Source of the DNA: Actinocorallia longicatena
Lineage (GTDB): Bacteria; Actinomycetota; Actinomycetes; Streptosporangiales; Streptosporangiaceae
Assembly: GCF_039534125.1 (NCBI RefSeq)
Contig: NZ_BAAAUV010000001.1
Span: forward strand, 62,001-126,000
Reading direction: 5' to 3'
Length of the DNA stretch: 64,000 bases
Shown: positions 15,738 to 22,837 of the stretch, one piece after another
Position numbering within the stretch: the stretch's first letter is position 1
Layout: each line of letters starts with the position of its first letter
Program-made: the position numbers and the translations under genes
Notes under the pieces: model-generated
The model's input: only the letters and a program-made list of their open reading frames with translations
What the model was told of the DNA's origin: nothing
Databases searched by the model: none

Positions 15738-16384
15738 ACATCGTGGTCGATGAGACCCACCGCGAGCGCCTTGTTGACCGCGTCGATCCGGGACACGGCA
15801 CCGAGCTTCTCGAAGATGTTCTGCATGTGGCGCTTCACGGTCCCCTCGGCGATCCCCAGCCGGCTGGCGATCTGCCGGTTGCTCAGCGCGGACGCCACGA
15901 AGCCGAGCACCTGCTGCTCCCGGTCGGAGAGCGGCGCGGGCGGCCGCTGCTGTGGGGCGGCCAGGCTCTGCCGGGTCACCGCGACCGTGACCTGCGGTTC
16001 CGGCTCGCCCAGCGCCCTGATCGTGGCCACCAGCGTGGCCCGGCTGACGCTTTTGTGGAGGTAGCCGCTGACCCCCTCCCCCAGCAGCTCCCGCACCTGA
16101 GACTGCTCGTCATGAGCACTCAGGATCAGGACATGGGTGGCGGGGCTCTCCTCGCGGATCCGCTGGAGGGTGGTCAGCGCGCTCTGGCCCGGCATCTCGA
16201 GATCGAGGAGGACCAGATGGGGCCGCTGGGCGGCCACGGCCGCCACCGCCGCCTCGCCGCTGCCGACCTGCGCGACGACGACGAAGCCGGACTCCGCCTC
16301 CAGCGCGTCCGCGAGCACCCCGCGCAGCAGGGTGTGATCGTCGGCCAGCACGATACTGATCGTCTTGTCATCCGTGTCCGCCAC
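15731..16384 (-). CDS. NarL/FixJ-type response regulator
   Basis: 217 residues with a GTG start at 16384. The receiver domain is intact: ISIVLADDHTLLR (acidic pair), LVLLDLEMPG (phospho-acceptor Asp), ILSAHD (Thr/Ser switch) and LHKS (Lys). The C-terminal LuxR-type helix-turn-helix reads LSDREQQVLGFVASALSNRQIASRLGIAEGTVKRHMQNIFEKLG. GGGGGCGGGCC upstream of the GTG is the best ribosome site. An ATG at 16417 would lengthen the protein by 11 residues. It lies between the kinase genes and the SARP gene on one strand, so it is the expected partner of the kinase at 17511 and a likely controller of the SARP. Confidence 0.92.
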   Translation of the reverse strand: MADTDDKTISIVLADDHTLLRGVLADALEAESGFVVVAQVGSGEAAVAAVAAQRPHLVLLDLEMPGQSALTTLQRIREESPATHVLILSAHDEQSQVRELLGEGVSGYLHKSVSRATLVATIRALGEPEPQVTVAVTRQSLAAPQQRPPAPLSDREQQVLGFVASALSNRQIASRLGIAEGTVKRHMQNIFEKLGAVSRIDAVNKALAVGLIDHDVT

Positions 16385-16483
16385 GGCCCGCCCCCATCGC
16401 CGCCCGTCCGGAAGCATGTTGTATTTGACCAAATCATTGGCTCCCGGACAACCGCCCGGAGCGGACCGTGATCACCGTTCTTC

Positions 16484-17497
16484 TCAGTGTCGTGCCGCCG
16501 ATGGTGCTTTGGTGGCATAGGGCAGGGGGACCGTGAGGCGCACCTGGTTGCCGCCGTCGGCGCGCGGCTCCCACACCATCTGGCCGCCGAGCAGTTCCAG
16601 CCGCTCGCGCAGCGAGACGACCGCGAGGCCCAGGGGCGTGGCCGACGAGGCGTCCCCCCAGGCGACGCTGCCGCCCAGCAGGCACCTGACCTCGCGCGGG
16701 CCGACTCTGACCTGCAGTTCGACCGCCGACGTACGCCCGTACCGCACCAGTGCCCCGGCGGCCTCGCTCAGCGTCATCAGCAGCATGTCCCGGATGTCCT
16801 GGCTGAGCAGGCTCTCGTCGCCGGTCACCGACAGGCGGGCCTCGACCCCACCGGCGCCGAGCACCGGGGTGTTCTCCCGCAGCGCCGCTTCGAGTGACGC
16901 CCCCGACAGCCGGCGCCGCAGTTCGACGTTGACGTCCCTGATGGTCTCGAGCGTGCCGGCGAGCCCTTCGATCGAGGCCTGGAGGCCCGCGGGATCGGCG
17001 TCCCGCTCGAACCGTTCAAGGTCGGCGAGGGCGTCCCACAGCCCGGGTACGAGCCGGCCCTCCAGGTCGCGGGCGATCCGGAAGCGCTCGTCACGGTCGG
17101 CGGTCTCCGCCCGCACCCGCAGGTAGTCGATGTAGAGGGAGGACATCGCCATCGCACGGTTCACCAGGTCGGCGTGGATCCCGGCCAGCACGTCGGCGCT
17201 GCGCTCCGCCGACGCACCGGAGGACACCAGGACCTCGAGGACGGTCGGGGAGATCACATCGAACAGCCTGACCGCGATCTGGAAGGAGTCCTCCGGATGG
17301 ACCTTGAAGCCTTCGGGGCCCGGCGGCGAACCGGGCTCGCCGCGGAGGCCCGCCAGCACGTTGTCGAGAACCGTCCCGACGAACGCGCGCACCAGATCGG
17401 GATCGCCGATGGTGAACGTGGCCCGTACGCAGTCGTCGAGGAAACGGGTCCTGCCCCGTTCCAGGGCCCCGGCCAGGTCCCCGCGATCCCCCGCCAT
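16484..17497 (-). CDS. Degenerate histidine-kinase-like protein (paralogue of the next gene)
   Basis: 337 residues with the same layout as the adjacent kinase: a helical N-terminal sensor region, a dimerisation helix and an ATPase-like C-terminal domain. At the phospho-acceptor helix it reads RIARDLEGRLVPG, with Glu146 where the neighbour has His164 (VSREIHDRVASW). The N-box is LSEAAGALVRYG and lacks the Asn of the neighbour's REALRNALRHA. The G-box is also poor (LAVVSLRERLELLGG retained, DxGxG lost). It therefore probably cannot autophosphorylate or bind ATP normally. It could be a regulatory partner or sensor subunit of the true kinase. Confidence 0.8.
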   Translation of the reverse strand: MAGDRGDLAGALERGRTRFLDDCVRATFTIGDPDLVRAFVGTVLDNVLAGLRGEPGSPPGPEGFKVHPEDSFQIAVRLFDVISPTVLEVLVSSGASAERSADVLAGIHADLVNRAMAMSSLYIDYLRVRAETADRDERFRIARDLEGRLVPGLWDALADLERFERDADPAGLQASIEGLAGTLETIRDVNVELRRRLSGASLEAALRENTPVLGAGGVEARLSVTGDESLLSQDIRDMLLMTLSEAAGALVRYGRTSAVELQVRVGPREVRCLLGGSVAWGDASSATPLGLAVVSLRERLELLGGQMVWEPRADGGNQVRLTVPLPYATKAPSAARH

Positions 17498-17510
17498 CGT
17501 CCCCCTCGGT

Positions 17511-18584
17511 TCAGTCGGCCATGCCCGTGCTCAAGGGAGCCGAGACCAGGATGCGTGTTCCCCCGCCCGGTCGCGAGTCCACCGCGAGGTCCCCGCCGAC
17601 GCTGTGGGCACGTTCCCGCATCGACAGCAGGCCGGTCCTGCCGGTGGAGGACTCCACCGTATCCGGCCGGAAGCCCGAGCCGTCATCGGTGATCGAACAC
17701 ACGACCGTGTCCGGATGCGCGCCGACCTCGATCGTCACCGCCGTCGCCCCGGCATGGCGCAGCGCGTTGCGCAGGGCCTCGCGGATGATGAGGAACAGCT
17801 CGGCCCTGATCCGGTACGGGATCGCCGACTCGTCCCCATGCAGGACGGCCGTGACCGTGGGACGGATCGGCCCGAGCACCTCCAGATAATGGTTGACCAA
17901 GGCGTGGAGGGAATCCTCGTCACGGGGCAGCACCAGGTCGCCGCTGATCTCCTCGAGCGCCGTCAGGCTCTCGGTGAAGGCCGACCTGGCCGCCTGGAGC
18001 CGTTCCGCGCCGTCGGTCCGGCCACCGCAGCCCGACAGCGCGTACAGCTCGAGGCCGCGATGGGAGGCGCTCACCCAGCTGGCCACCCTGTCGTGGATCT
18101 CGCGGGAGACCCGCAGCCGCTCCTCGACGTGCGTGGTCTGGATTCCGCTGATCAGATAGTCGAGGTATCCGGCGGTCGCGGTCATGATGCGCTCGACGAC
18201 GGTGCGGTTGAGGGCGGAGAGCACGGGTGCGACCAGAATCGGCCAGCGTTCCCTGTCCTCCAGCCGGGCCAGAAGGATCCCGGTCGCCACCTCGAAGAAG
18301 ATGAGGCTCGCCGCCTTGGACTCGTCCAGGCCGAGGCCTTCGGCCGCGCGCAGCCTGCCGATGGATCTGCTGAGGGCGTTCTCCCGGTCGGCGCCGGCGC
18401 CGGGCTCGCCCCTCAGCTCGGCGCAGACACCGTCGATGCAGGTCACGATGTGCTCGGTGAACAGTCGGCGGGCCCCCGGGTCGAGGGCGACCCGGTTGCC
18501 GCGGCGCCGCGCCTCGTCGAGAGCGGAGGCGACGATCTCCTTCTTGCAGGACTCCAGGTACTCGGCCGCGCTCTCGTGGCTCAT
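17511..18584 (-). CDS. Sensor histidine kinase, NarL-type (HisKA_3)
   Basis: 357 residues. His164 in RVSREIHDRVASW is the phospho-acceptor, the N-box is REALRNALRHA, and the G-boxes are DDGSGF and TGLLSMRERAHSVGG. The N-terminal 150 residues are helical with no clear membrane segment, so it may be a cytoplasmic sensor. The ATG at 18584 overlaps the stop of the UbiA gene (ATGA). A longer frame extends into UbiA but is Arg-rich and unlikely. Together with the response regulator downstream it forms a complete two-component system inside the polyketide cluster. Confidence 0.92.
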   Translation of the reverse strand: MSHESAAEYLESCKKEIVASALDEARRRGNRVALDPGARRLFTEHIVTCIDGVCAELRGEPGAGADRENALSRSIGRLRAAEGLGLDESKAASLIFFEVATGILLARLEDRERWPILVAPVLSALNRTVVERIMTATAGYLDYLISGIQTTHVEERLRVSREIHDRVASWVSASHRGLELYALSGCGGRTDGAERLQAARSAFTESLTALEEISGDLVLPRDEDSLHALVNHYLEVLGPIRPTVTAVLHGDESAIPYRIRAELFLIIREALRNALRHAGATAVTIEVGAHPDTVVCSITDDGSGFRPDTVESSTGRTGLLSMRERAHSVGGDLAVDSRPGGGTRILVSAPLSTGMAD

Positions 18585-19498
18585 AGAACTATGATCACAC
18601 CCGCCGCCAGGTACTGCGTAGCCATGAAGATCCGGTAAGGGCGGCGACGGACGGCACGCCCGCCCTCCGGATCGGCGCCGAGGCTCGTCGCGGCCACTGC
18701 GGCACCGCCCACGAGGAGCACCAGCGCCGCGGGCAGGACCGCGGGAGCCCGCCACAGCGCCCAGCCGACGGTGACGAAGCCGAGCGCGAGGGCCGCCGCC
18801 GCCAGCAGGCTCTGCGCGCCCCGCTCGGTCAGCAGGATCGGCAGGGTGCGCCGGCCCGCTAGCAGGTCGCCCTCACGGTCGCCGAGGTCCTTGGTCTGCC
18901 CGATCAGGCCGGTCCACACGCCGAGGGCGACCATGCAGGTCCAGGCCGCCGCCGACGGCCAGGAGCGTTGCAGTGTCAGCCAGCCCACGAGGAACGCGCA
19001 GAAAGAGAAACAGAATCCGAAGACGAACGCCCCCGCGACGCTCTTCTTGAGGGTCACCGGCCTCGCGGAATAGAAATATCCCAGTACCAGCAGGACCGTG
19101 ACGGGACCGAGCAGGAAAGGCTCCACGACCATCGGCACGGCGAGCGCCACGAGAGTGCAGCAGAGCACGAGCGCCTCGGCCGCGCGCACCGGGAGAGCAC
19201 CGCTGGCCACCGGCCTCATGGAGCCGTTCGCCCGGTCTTCCACCAGGTCGCGGGTGCCGTTGAACACGTAGACCGCGATGCTCGCGGCGACCCAGGAACC
19301 CACCCCAGTCGAGACCCTGGTGGCTCCGTGGAGGGTCATCGGGGTCCTGGCCAGCGCCGAGCCGGCGACGACGCGCAGCACGCACATGACCTGGACGGTG
19401 GGACGCGCCTCCTTCCAGCACAGGAGGAGGGTGCGGATCAGACGCGGTGCGCGGAAATCGTCGCGGGCAGGACCGTGCTCTTCGCTGTCAATGTCCAT
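18581..19498 (-). CDS. UbiA-family membrane prenyltransferase
   Basis: 305 residues, strongly hydrophobic, with eight to nine predicted membrane helices. The first Asp-rich motif is NGTRDLVED (Asn80, Asp84, Asp88) and the second is TKDLGDREGD, both with the spacing used to bind Mg-prenyl diphosphate. Enzymes of this family move isoprenyl chains onto aromatic acceptors or other lipids. It heads the leftward regulatory operon, is translationally coupled to the kinase, and diverges from the DRE-TIM gene across an AT-rich 80-bp promoter region. Prenylation of the polyketide is possible but unproven; a role in making a membrane signal is an alternative. Confidence 0.88.
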   Translation of the reverse strand: MDIDSEEHGPARDDFRAPRLIRTLLLCWKEARPTVQVMCVLRVVAGSALARTPMTLHGATRVSTGVGSWVAASIAVYVFNGTRDLVEDRANGSMRPVASGALPVRAAEALVLCCTLVALAVPMVVEPFLLGPVTVLLVLGYFYSARPVTLKKSVAGAFVFGFCFSFCAFLVGWLTLQRSWPSAAAWTCMVALGVWTGLIGQTKDLGDREGDLLAGRRTLPILLTERGAQSLLAAAALALGFVTVGWALWRAPAVLPAALVLLVGGAAVAATSLGADPEGGRAVRRRPYRIFMATQYLAAGVIIVL

Positions 19499-19578
19499 TG
19501 ATGCACATTCCTAAAGTCCGGCCGGAACAATATGAATAACGTAGGACATTAGTGATCGTATAACTACAGCTGAGGTCG
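19499..19578. promoter_or_regulatory. AT-rich divergent promoter region
   Basis: These 80 bases between the divergent UbiA and DRE-TIM genes are much richer in A+T than their surroundings. They include TATAAC (19559-19564), suitable as a -10 for the rightward gene. I see no clear SARP heptamer pair here, so these genes may not be direct SARP targets. Confidence 0.45.
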
Positions 19579-20832
19579 GTGAACATTTCCATGGTGAACG
19601 CACCGGACGTCCCTCTCGTTCATGACTGGTCAACGCCCCGCCCGCTCCATTCCGTCCAGGTCAGTGACGAGTCACTCCGAGACGGCCTGCAGAGCCCCTC
19701 GGTCCGGCAGCCGCCGGTCGAGGAGCGCGTCGAGTTGCTCCGCCTCATGGCCGGGCTGGGGATCGACGCAGCCGACATCGGCATGCCCGGGTCCGGCCCG
19801 GTGGCCTACGGCGCCGTTCTGGCCCTGGCGGGGGCCGTCGCGCGGGAGGGGCTCCCGATCGCACTCAACTGCGCGGCCCGCACCGTGGAGGAGGACATCA
19901 GGCCGATCGCCGAGATCTCCGCGGCGACGGGCGTGCCGATCGAGGTGATGGCCTTCATCGGCGCGAGCCCGGTGCGGCTGCACGCCGAGGGATGGTCGGT
20001 CGAGCGGGTCACCGCGGAGGTCGCCGCCTCCGTGCGTTTCGCCGTCGCCCAGGGCCTTCCGGTCTGCCTGGTCACCGAGGACACCACCCGGTCGCGGCCC
20101 GAGCTGCTCGCGGCCCTCTACCGGACCGCGCTCGACGAGGGCGCCACCCGGCTGTGCGCCGCCGACACCGTGGGCCACGCGACGCCGGAAGGCACCGCCC
20201 GTCTGGTCTCCTGGCTGCGGACCGAGCTGATCGACCGGCACGGCTTCACCGGGACTCCGCTCGACTGGCACGGCCACAACGACCGGGGCCTGGCCCTGGC
20301 CAACAGCCTCGCGGCGCTCGAGGCGGGCGCCGACCGCGTGCACGGCACCGCGCTCGGCATCGGCGAACGCTGCGGCAACACCGCCATGGAGCAGATCCTG
20401 CTCAACCTCCACCTGCGGCACGCCCCGCGCGACCTCACCACCCTGGCCGCGTACTGCGCGAGGGCCGCGGAGGTCTTCGGCCGCCCGATCCGGGACGACG
20501 ACCCCGTCATCGGCCACGACGCCTTCCGCACCGGCACCGGAGTGCACGCCGCCGCCATCAGCAAGGCCCCGGACGACCGCACCGCGGGCCTCGTCTACTC
20601 GGCCGTCCCCGCCGCGGACCTCGGACGGTCCCAGCAGGTCGTGGTCGGGCCGGTCAGCGGCCGCTGGAACCTGCGGAACTGGCTGCGCTCCCACGGCCTT
20701 CCCGAAGACCCCGGCTGTCTCGACCGCCTCGTCGAGATGGCACAGCATTCCGACGGGCCGCTGTCGGACGCGGCGCTCCTCGCCCTCGTCGCCGAGCACG
20801 GCGGCCAGGCGGTGCCCGGGCGAACCAGATGA
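19579..20832 (+). CDS. DRE-TIM metallolyase (isopropylmalate/citramalate synthase-like)
   Basis: 417 residues. The signature of the family is visible: DESLRDGLQSPS (DxxxRDG, catalytic and metal site), WHGHNDRGLALANS (HxHND metal ligands) and GIGERCGNTAMEQ. The C-terminal part is short and lacks a full LeuA allosteric domain. Family members join acetyl-CoA to 2-oxoacids or perform the reverse HMG-CoA-lyase-like cleavage. The start is the GTG at 19579 with GAGG upstream, or the ATG at 19591. In a type II PKS cluster it may provide an unusual starter or extender acid, but primary-metabolism use cannot be excluded. Confidence 0.85.
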   Translation: MNISMVNAPDVPLVHDWSTPRPLHSVQVSDESLRDGLQSPSVRQPPVEERVELLRLMAGLGIDAADIGMPGSGPVAYGAVLALAGAVAREGLPIALNCAARTVEEDIRPIAEISAATGVPIEVMAFIGASPVRLHAEGWSVERVTAEVAASVRFAVAQGLPVCLVTEDTTRSRPELLAALYRTALDEGATRLCAADTVGHATPEGTARLVSWLRTELIDRHGFTGTPLDWHGHNDRGLALANSLAALEAGADRVHGTALGIGERCGNTAMEQILLNLHLRHAPRDLTTLAAYCARAAEVFGRPIRDDDPVIGHDAFRTGTGVHAAAISKAPDDRTAGLVYSAVPAADLGRSQQVVVGPVSGRWNLRNWLRSHGLPEDPGCLDRLVEMAQHSDGPLSDAALLALVAEHGGQAVPGRTR

Positions 20833-20869
20833 CAACATCACGAAGGTGACACTTTATCAACGCAGATGG

Positions 20870-20905
20870 TTGCATTGTTTCTGATTGTTTCCCTAGATTT
20901 CCGGG
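20870..20905 (+). promoter_or_regulatory. Predicted promoter giving a leaderless sulfotransferase mRNA
   Basis: TTGCAT (20870-20875) and CTAGAT (20893-20898) are separated by exactly 17 bases in an AT-rich island. The expected start point, about seven bases after the -10, coincides with the A of the ATG at 20906. There is no ribosome site before that ATG, which fits a leaderless transcript. Confidence 0.55.
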
Positions 20906-21970
20906 ATGGCACTGAGGCGAGCTTCGCGAGCAGGCACGGCGGGACCCGTTCTGGTGGGGGGTTGCCCCCGTTCGGGGACGACTCTGCTGAGGACGATGCT
21001 CAACAGCCATCCGTCGCTGGCCGTCCCGCACGAGACCCGGTTCGTGGTGCCCGCCTGGCGCCGCAGGGACTCCTTCGGTGATCTGCGGGATCCCGAGCGC
21101 CGCCGCGACGTCGCCCGGTGGATCATCGAGACGCCCAGCAGCAGGTCCGAACGGCTGGGGATTCCGGCCGGTGAGCTGATCGAGCTCTTCGCGGAGGCGC
21201 CGCCGACCCTCGGCTCGCTCATGGCCGCCGCCTTCTCCCGGCACGCCGAGCGCAACGGCAAGGAGCGGTGGGGTGACAAGCGCCCGCACTACGTGAAGAA
21301 CATGAACGCCGTCCTCGGGTTCTTCCCCGACGCCCGGTTCGTCAACGTCATCCGTGATCCCCGCGCCTGCGCCCTGTCCATGGGCCGCATCTGGGAGAAC
21401 TTCGGCGACATCTACTCGGCGGCGGAGGTCTGGGAGCGTTCGGTGCTGGCCGGCGAGGCCGCGGCCAGGAAGCTGGAACCCGGCCGCTTCATGACGATCC
21501 ATTACGAGGATCTCGTCACGAAGCCGGATGACACCCTCGACCGCGTCTGCCGCTTCCTCGACCTCGACACCGCCCACATCGGCAAGATGCTCGACTATCC
21601 CGAGGGCCCCGGCCTGCCGACGGGCCAGATCTACGAGAAGGCCACCCGCGCCCCCGACCCGGAAGCCATGCACCAGTGGCGCGGACGCCTGGACGGGGCC
21701 GCCCTCGGCTTCATCGAGCACGTCCTGGCCAAGCCGATGGCCAGGCACGGATACCTCCCCGAGGGCGACGGCCGCAGGCCCGAGGCCGCCATGCTCCGCG
21801 ACTTCGCCTCCCTGCGCTCCACCCGTGACTGGGAGGACAGGCGCCGTGACCTGGTCGAACTCAAGCGCCGCTTCACCCACCGGCAGCCCCCCGCCTCCCT
21901 CGTCCCCGGGCCGCGCCCCGCCACCGACGATCTCCACCACGAGCCGGGGACGCCCTCGAAGAACCGGTGA
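20906..21970 (+). CDS. PAPS-dependent sulfotransferase
   Basis: 354 residues. The 5'-phosphosulfate-binding loop GGCPRSGTTLLRTMLNSHP is at the N terminus. The 3'-phosphate-binding motif VNVIRDPRACALSMGRIW follows at about residues 146-163. The YEDLVTKPDDTLDRVCRFL segment is also typical. It transfers sulfate from PAPS to a hydroxyl or amine. The last 50 residues are hydrophilic and Pro-rich. It is the last plausible gene of the polyketide cluster; sulfation of the product is inference. It appears to have its own promoter. Confidence 0.9.
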   Translation: MALRRASRAGTAGPVLVGGCPRSGTTLLRTMLNSHPSLAVPHETRFVVPAWRRRDSFGDLRDPERRRDVARWIIETPSSRSERLGIPAGELIELFAEAPPTLGSLMAAAFSRHAERNGKERWGDKRPHYVKNMNAVLGFFPDARFVNVIRDPRACALSMGRIWENFGDIYSAAEVWERSVLAGEAAARKLEPGRFMTIHYEDLVTKPDDTLDRVCRFLDLDTAHIGKMLDYPEGPGLPTGQIYEKATRAPDPEAMHQWRGRLDGAALGFIEHVLAKPMARHGYLPEGDGRRPEAAMLRDFASLRSTRDWEDRRRDLVELKRRFTHRQPPASLVPGPRPATDDLHHEPGTPSKNR

Positions 21971-21973
21971 GCG

Positions 21974-22002
21974 TTGGCCCCTCGTGGCCCGTCCGATACG
22001 AT
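21974..22002 (+). promoter_or_regulatory. Predicted promoter upstream of the candidate structured RNA
   Basis: TTGGCC (21974-21979) and TACGAT (21997-22002) are spaced 17 bases apart. Initiation about seven to nine bases after the -10 would start the transcript almost exactly at the first pairing strand of the folded element at 22011. Confidence 0.5.
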
Positions 22003-22010
22003 CACCTCCT

Positions 22011-22082
22011 AGGTGAGCCGGGAAGTCTGGTCGGCAGGTCCTCGTCAGACGAGCCCGAAAGCCACCGCCATGACCCTCACCT
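22011..22082 (+). ncRNA. Candidate cis-acting structured leader RNA of the antiporter operon
   Basis: AGGTGAG (22011-22017) pairs perfectly with CTCACCT (22076-22082) to close a 72-nt element. Inside, CGGG (22019-22022) can pair with CCCG (22054-22057), and within that GTCTG (22025-22029) with CAGAC (22046-22050). The 5' strand of the closing stem can alternatively pair with TCACCT just upstream (22002-22007), but that would lie at or before the likely transcription start. The 380-bp region before the antiporter regulatory gene contains no convincing protein gene. A structured 5' leader before a K+/H+ antiporter operon fits an ion- or nucleotide-sensing riboswitch. I cannot assign it to a named class. 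Confidence 0.45.
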
Positions 22083-22351
22083 CCCGCCCCGCCGGCCCCG
22101 TGCCGATCGCGCCGCGCCATGAGCGCACCAGAGGTGCACGGGCCCTTCGCATCCCGCGGATTCCGGTCCTCTGTGAACGCGGTGAGCCGCCCGACCAGGC
22201 GGGCCCCCGTCTCGGACGAACGGCCGTGCGGCCTCGTCGACGGACGGGATGACCAGCCCGCGACTTGGTGTGACGCATCCCGGTGGGAAACAATCGCCAC
22301 CCCCGGGGCGCATGACCGTCCTGCGGATACTTCGACGGTGAGGGGAAAGAG

Positions 22352-22828
22352 ATGGACGTGGAGCAGACGGCGCTGCCCGGGATCGGGCTGCGTCACGAGT
22401 TCACCACCCAGTCGGGACGGCGGATCGGCGTCGTGTCGCACCGGTCCGGCCGGCGCGATCTGGTGATCTATGACAAAAACGACCCGGACCAGGCGTGCGA
22501 GACGGTCAAGCTGAACGACGAGGAGGCCGACGCCCTCGTCGAGCTGCTCGGGGCGCCGCGCATCGTGCAGCGGCTGAACGCCCTGCACCGCGAGGTCGAG
22601 GGCCTGGTCAGCCTTCAGGTACCCGTCACGGCCCGCTGGGACGCCCGTCAGATGGGCGACGCGCAGGTCCGTACCCGTACCGGGGCGTCGATCGTCGCGA
22701 TCGTCCGCGCCGGGCAGGTCAACGCGAGCCCCGGCCCGGACTTCGTGCTGGCCGAGGCCGACGTGGTCGTCGTCGTGGGCAGCCCGGAGAGCACCGAGGC
22801 CGCCAGCCAGATCCTGACGAGCGGTTAA
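22352..22828 (+). CDS. Cation:proton antiporter regulatory subunit (KhtT-like, TrkA-C domain)
   Basis: 158 residues. The N-terminal half (LPGIGLRHEFTTQSGRRIGVVSHRSGRRDLVIYD) is the KhtT-type regulatory domain. The C-terminal half (ARQMGDAQVRTRTGASIVAIVRAGQVNASPGPDFVLAEADVVVVVGS) is a TrkA-C/RCK-C ligand-binding fold, which in homologues binds c-di-AMP or nucleotides. It is followed ten bases later by the antiporter membrane subunit, and the two form the usual KhtTU-like pair. The gene is preceded by a long leader with a possible folded RNA. GAGGGGAAAGAG before the ATG is a strong ribosome site. Confidence 0.9.
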   Translation: MDVEQTALPGIGLRHEFTTQSGRRIGVVSHRSGRRDLVIYDKNDPDQACETVKLNDEEADALVELLGAPRIVQRLNALHREVEGLVSLQVPVTARWDARQMGDAQVRTRTGASIVAIVRAGQVNASPGPDFVLAEADVVVVVGSPESTEAASQILTSG

Positions 22829-22837
22829 GGGGAGCGA

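Noticed and set aside
16385..16432. N-terminal extension of the response regulator
   Set aside because: The most upstream start would be a TTG without a good ribosome site. The receiver domain begins after the GTG at 16384.
22045..22313. Short leftward frames in the antiporter leader
   Set aside because: No ribosome site and no protein-like composition. The region is better explained as an untranslated leader.
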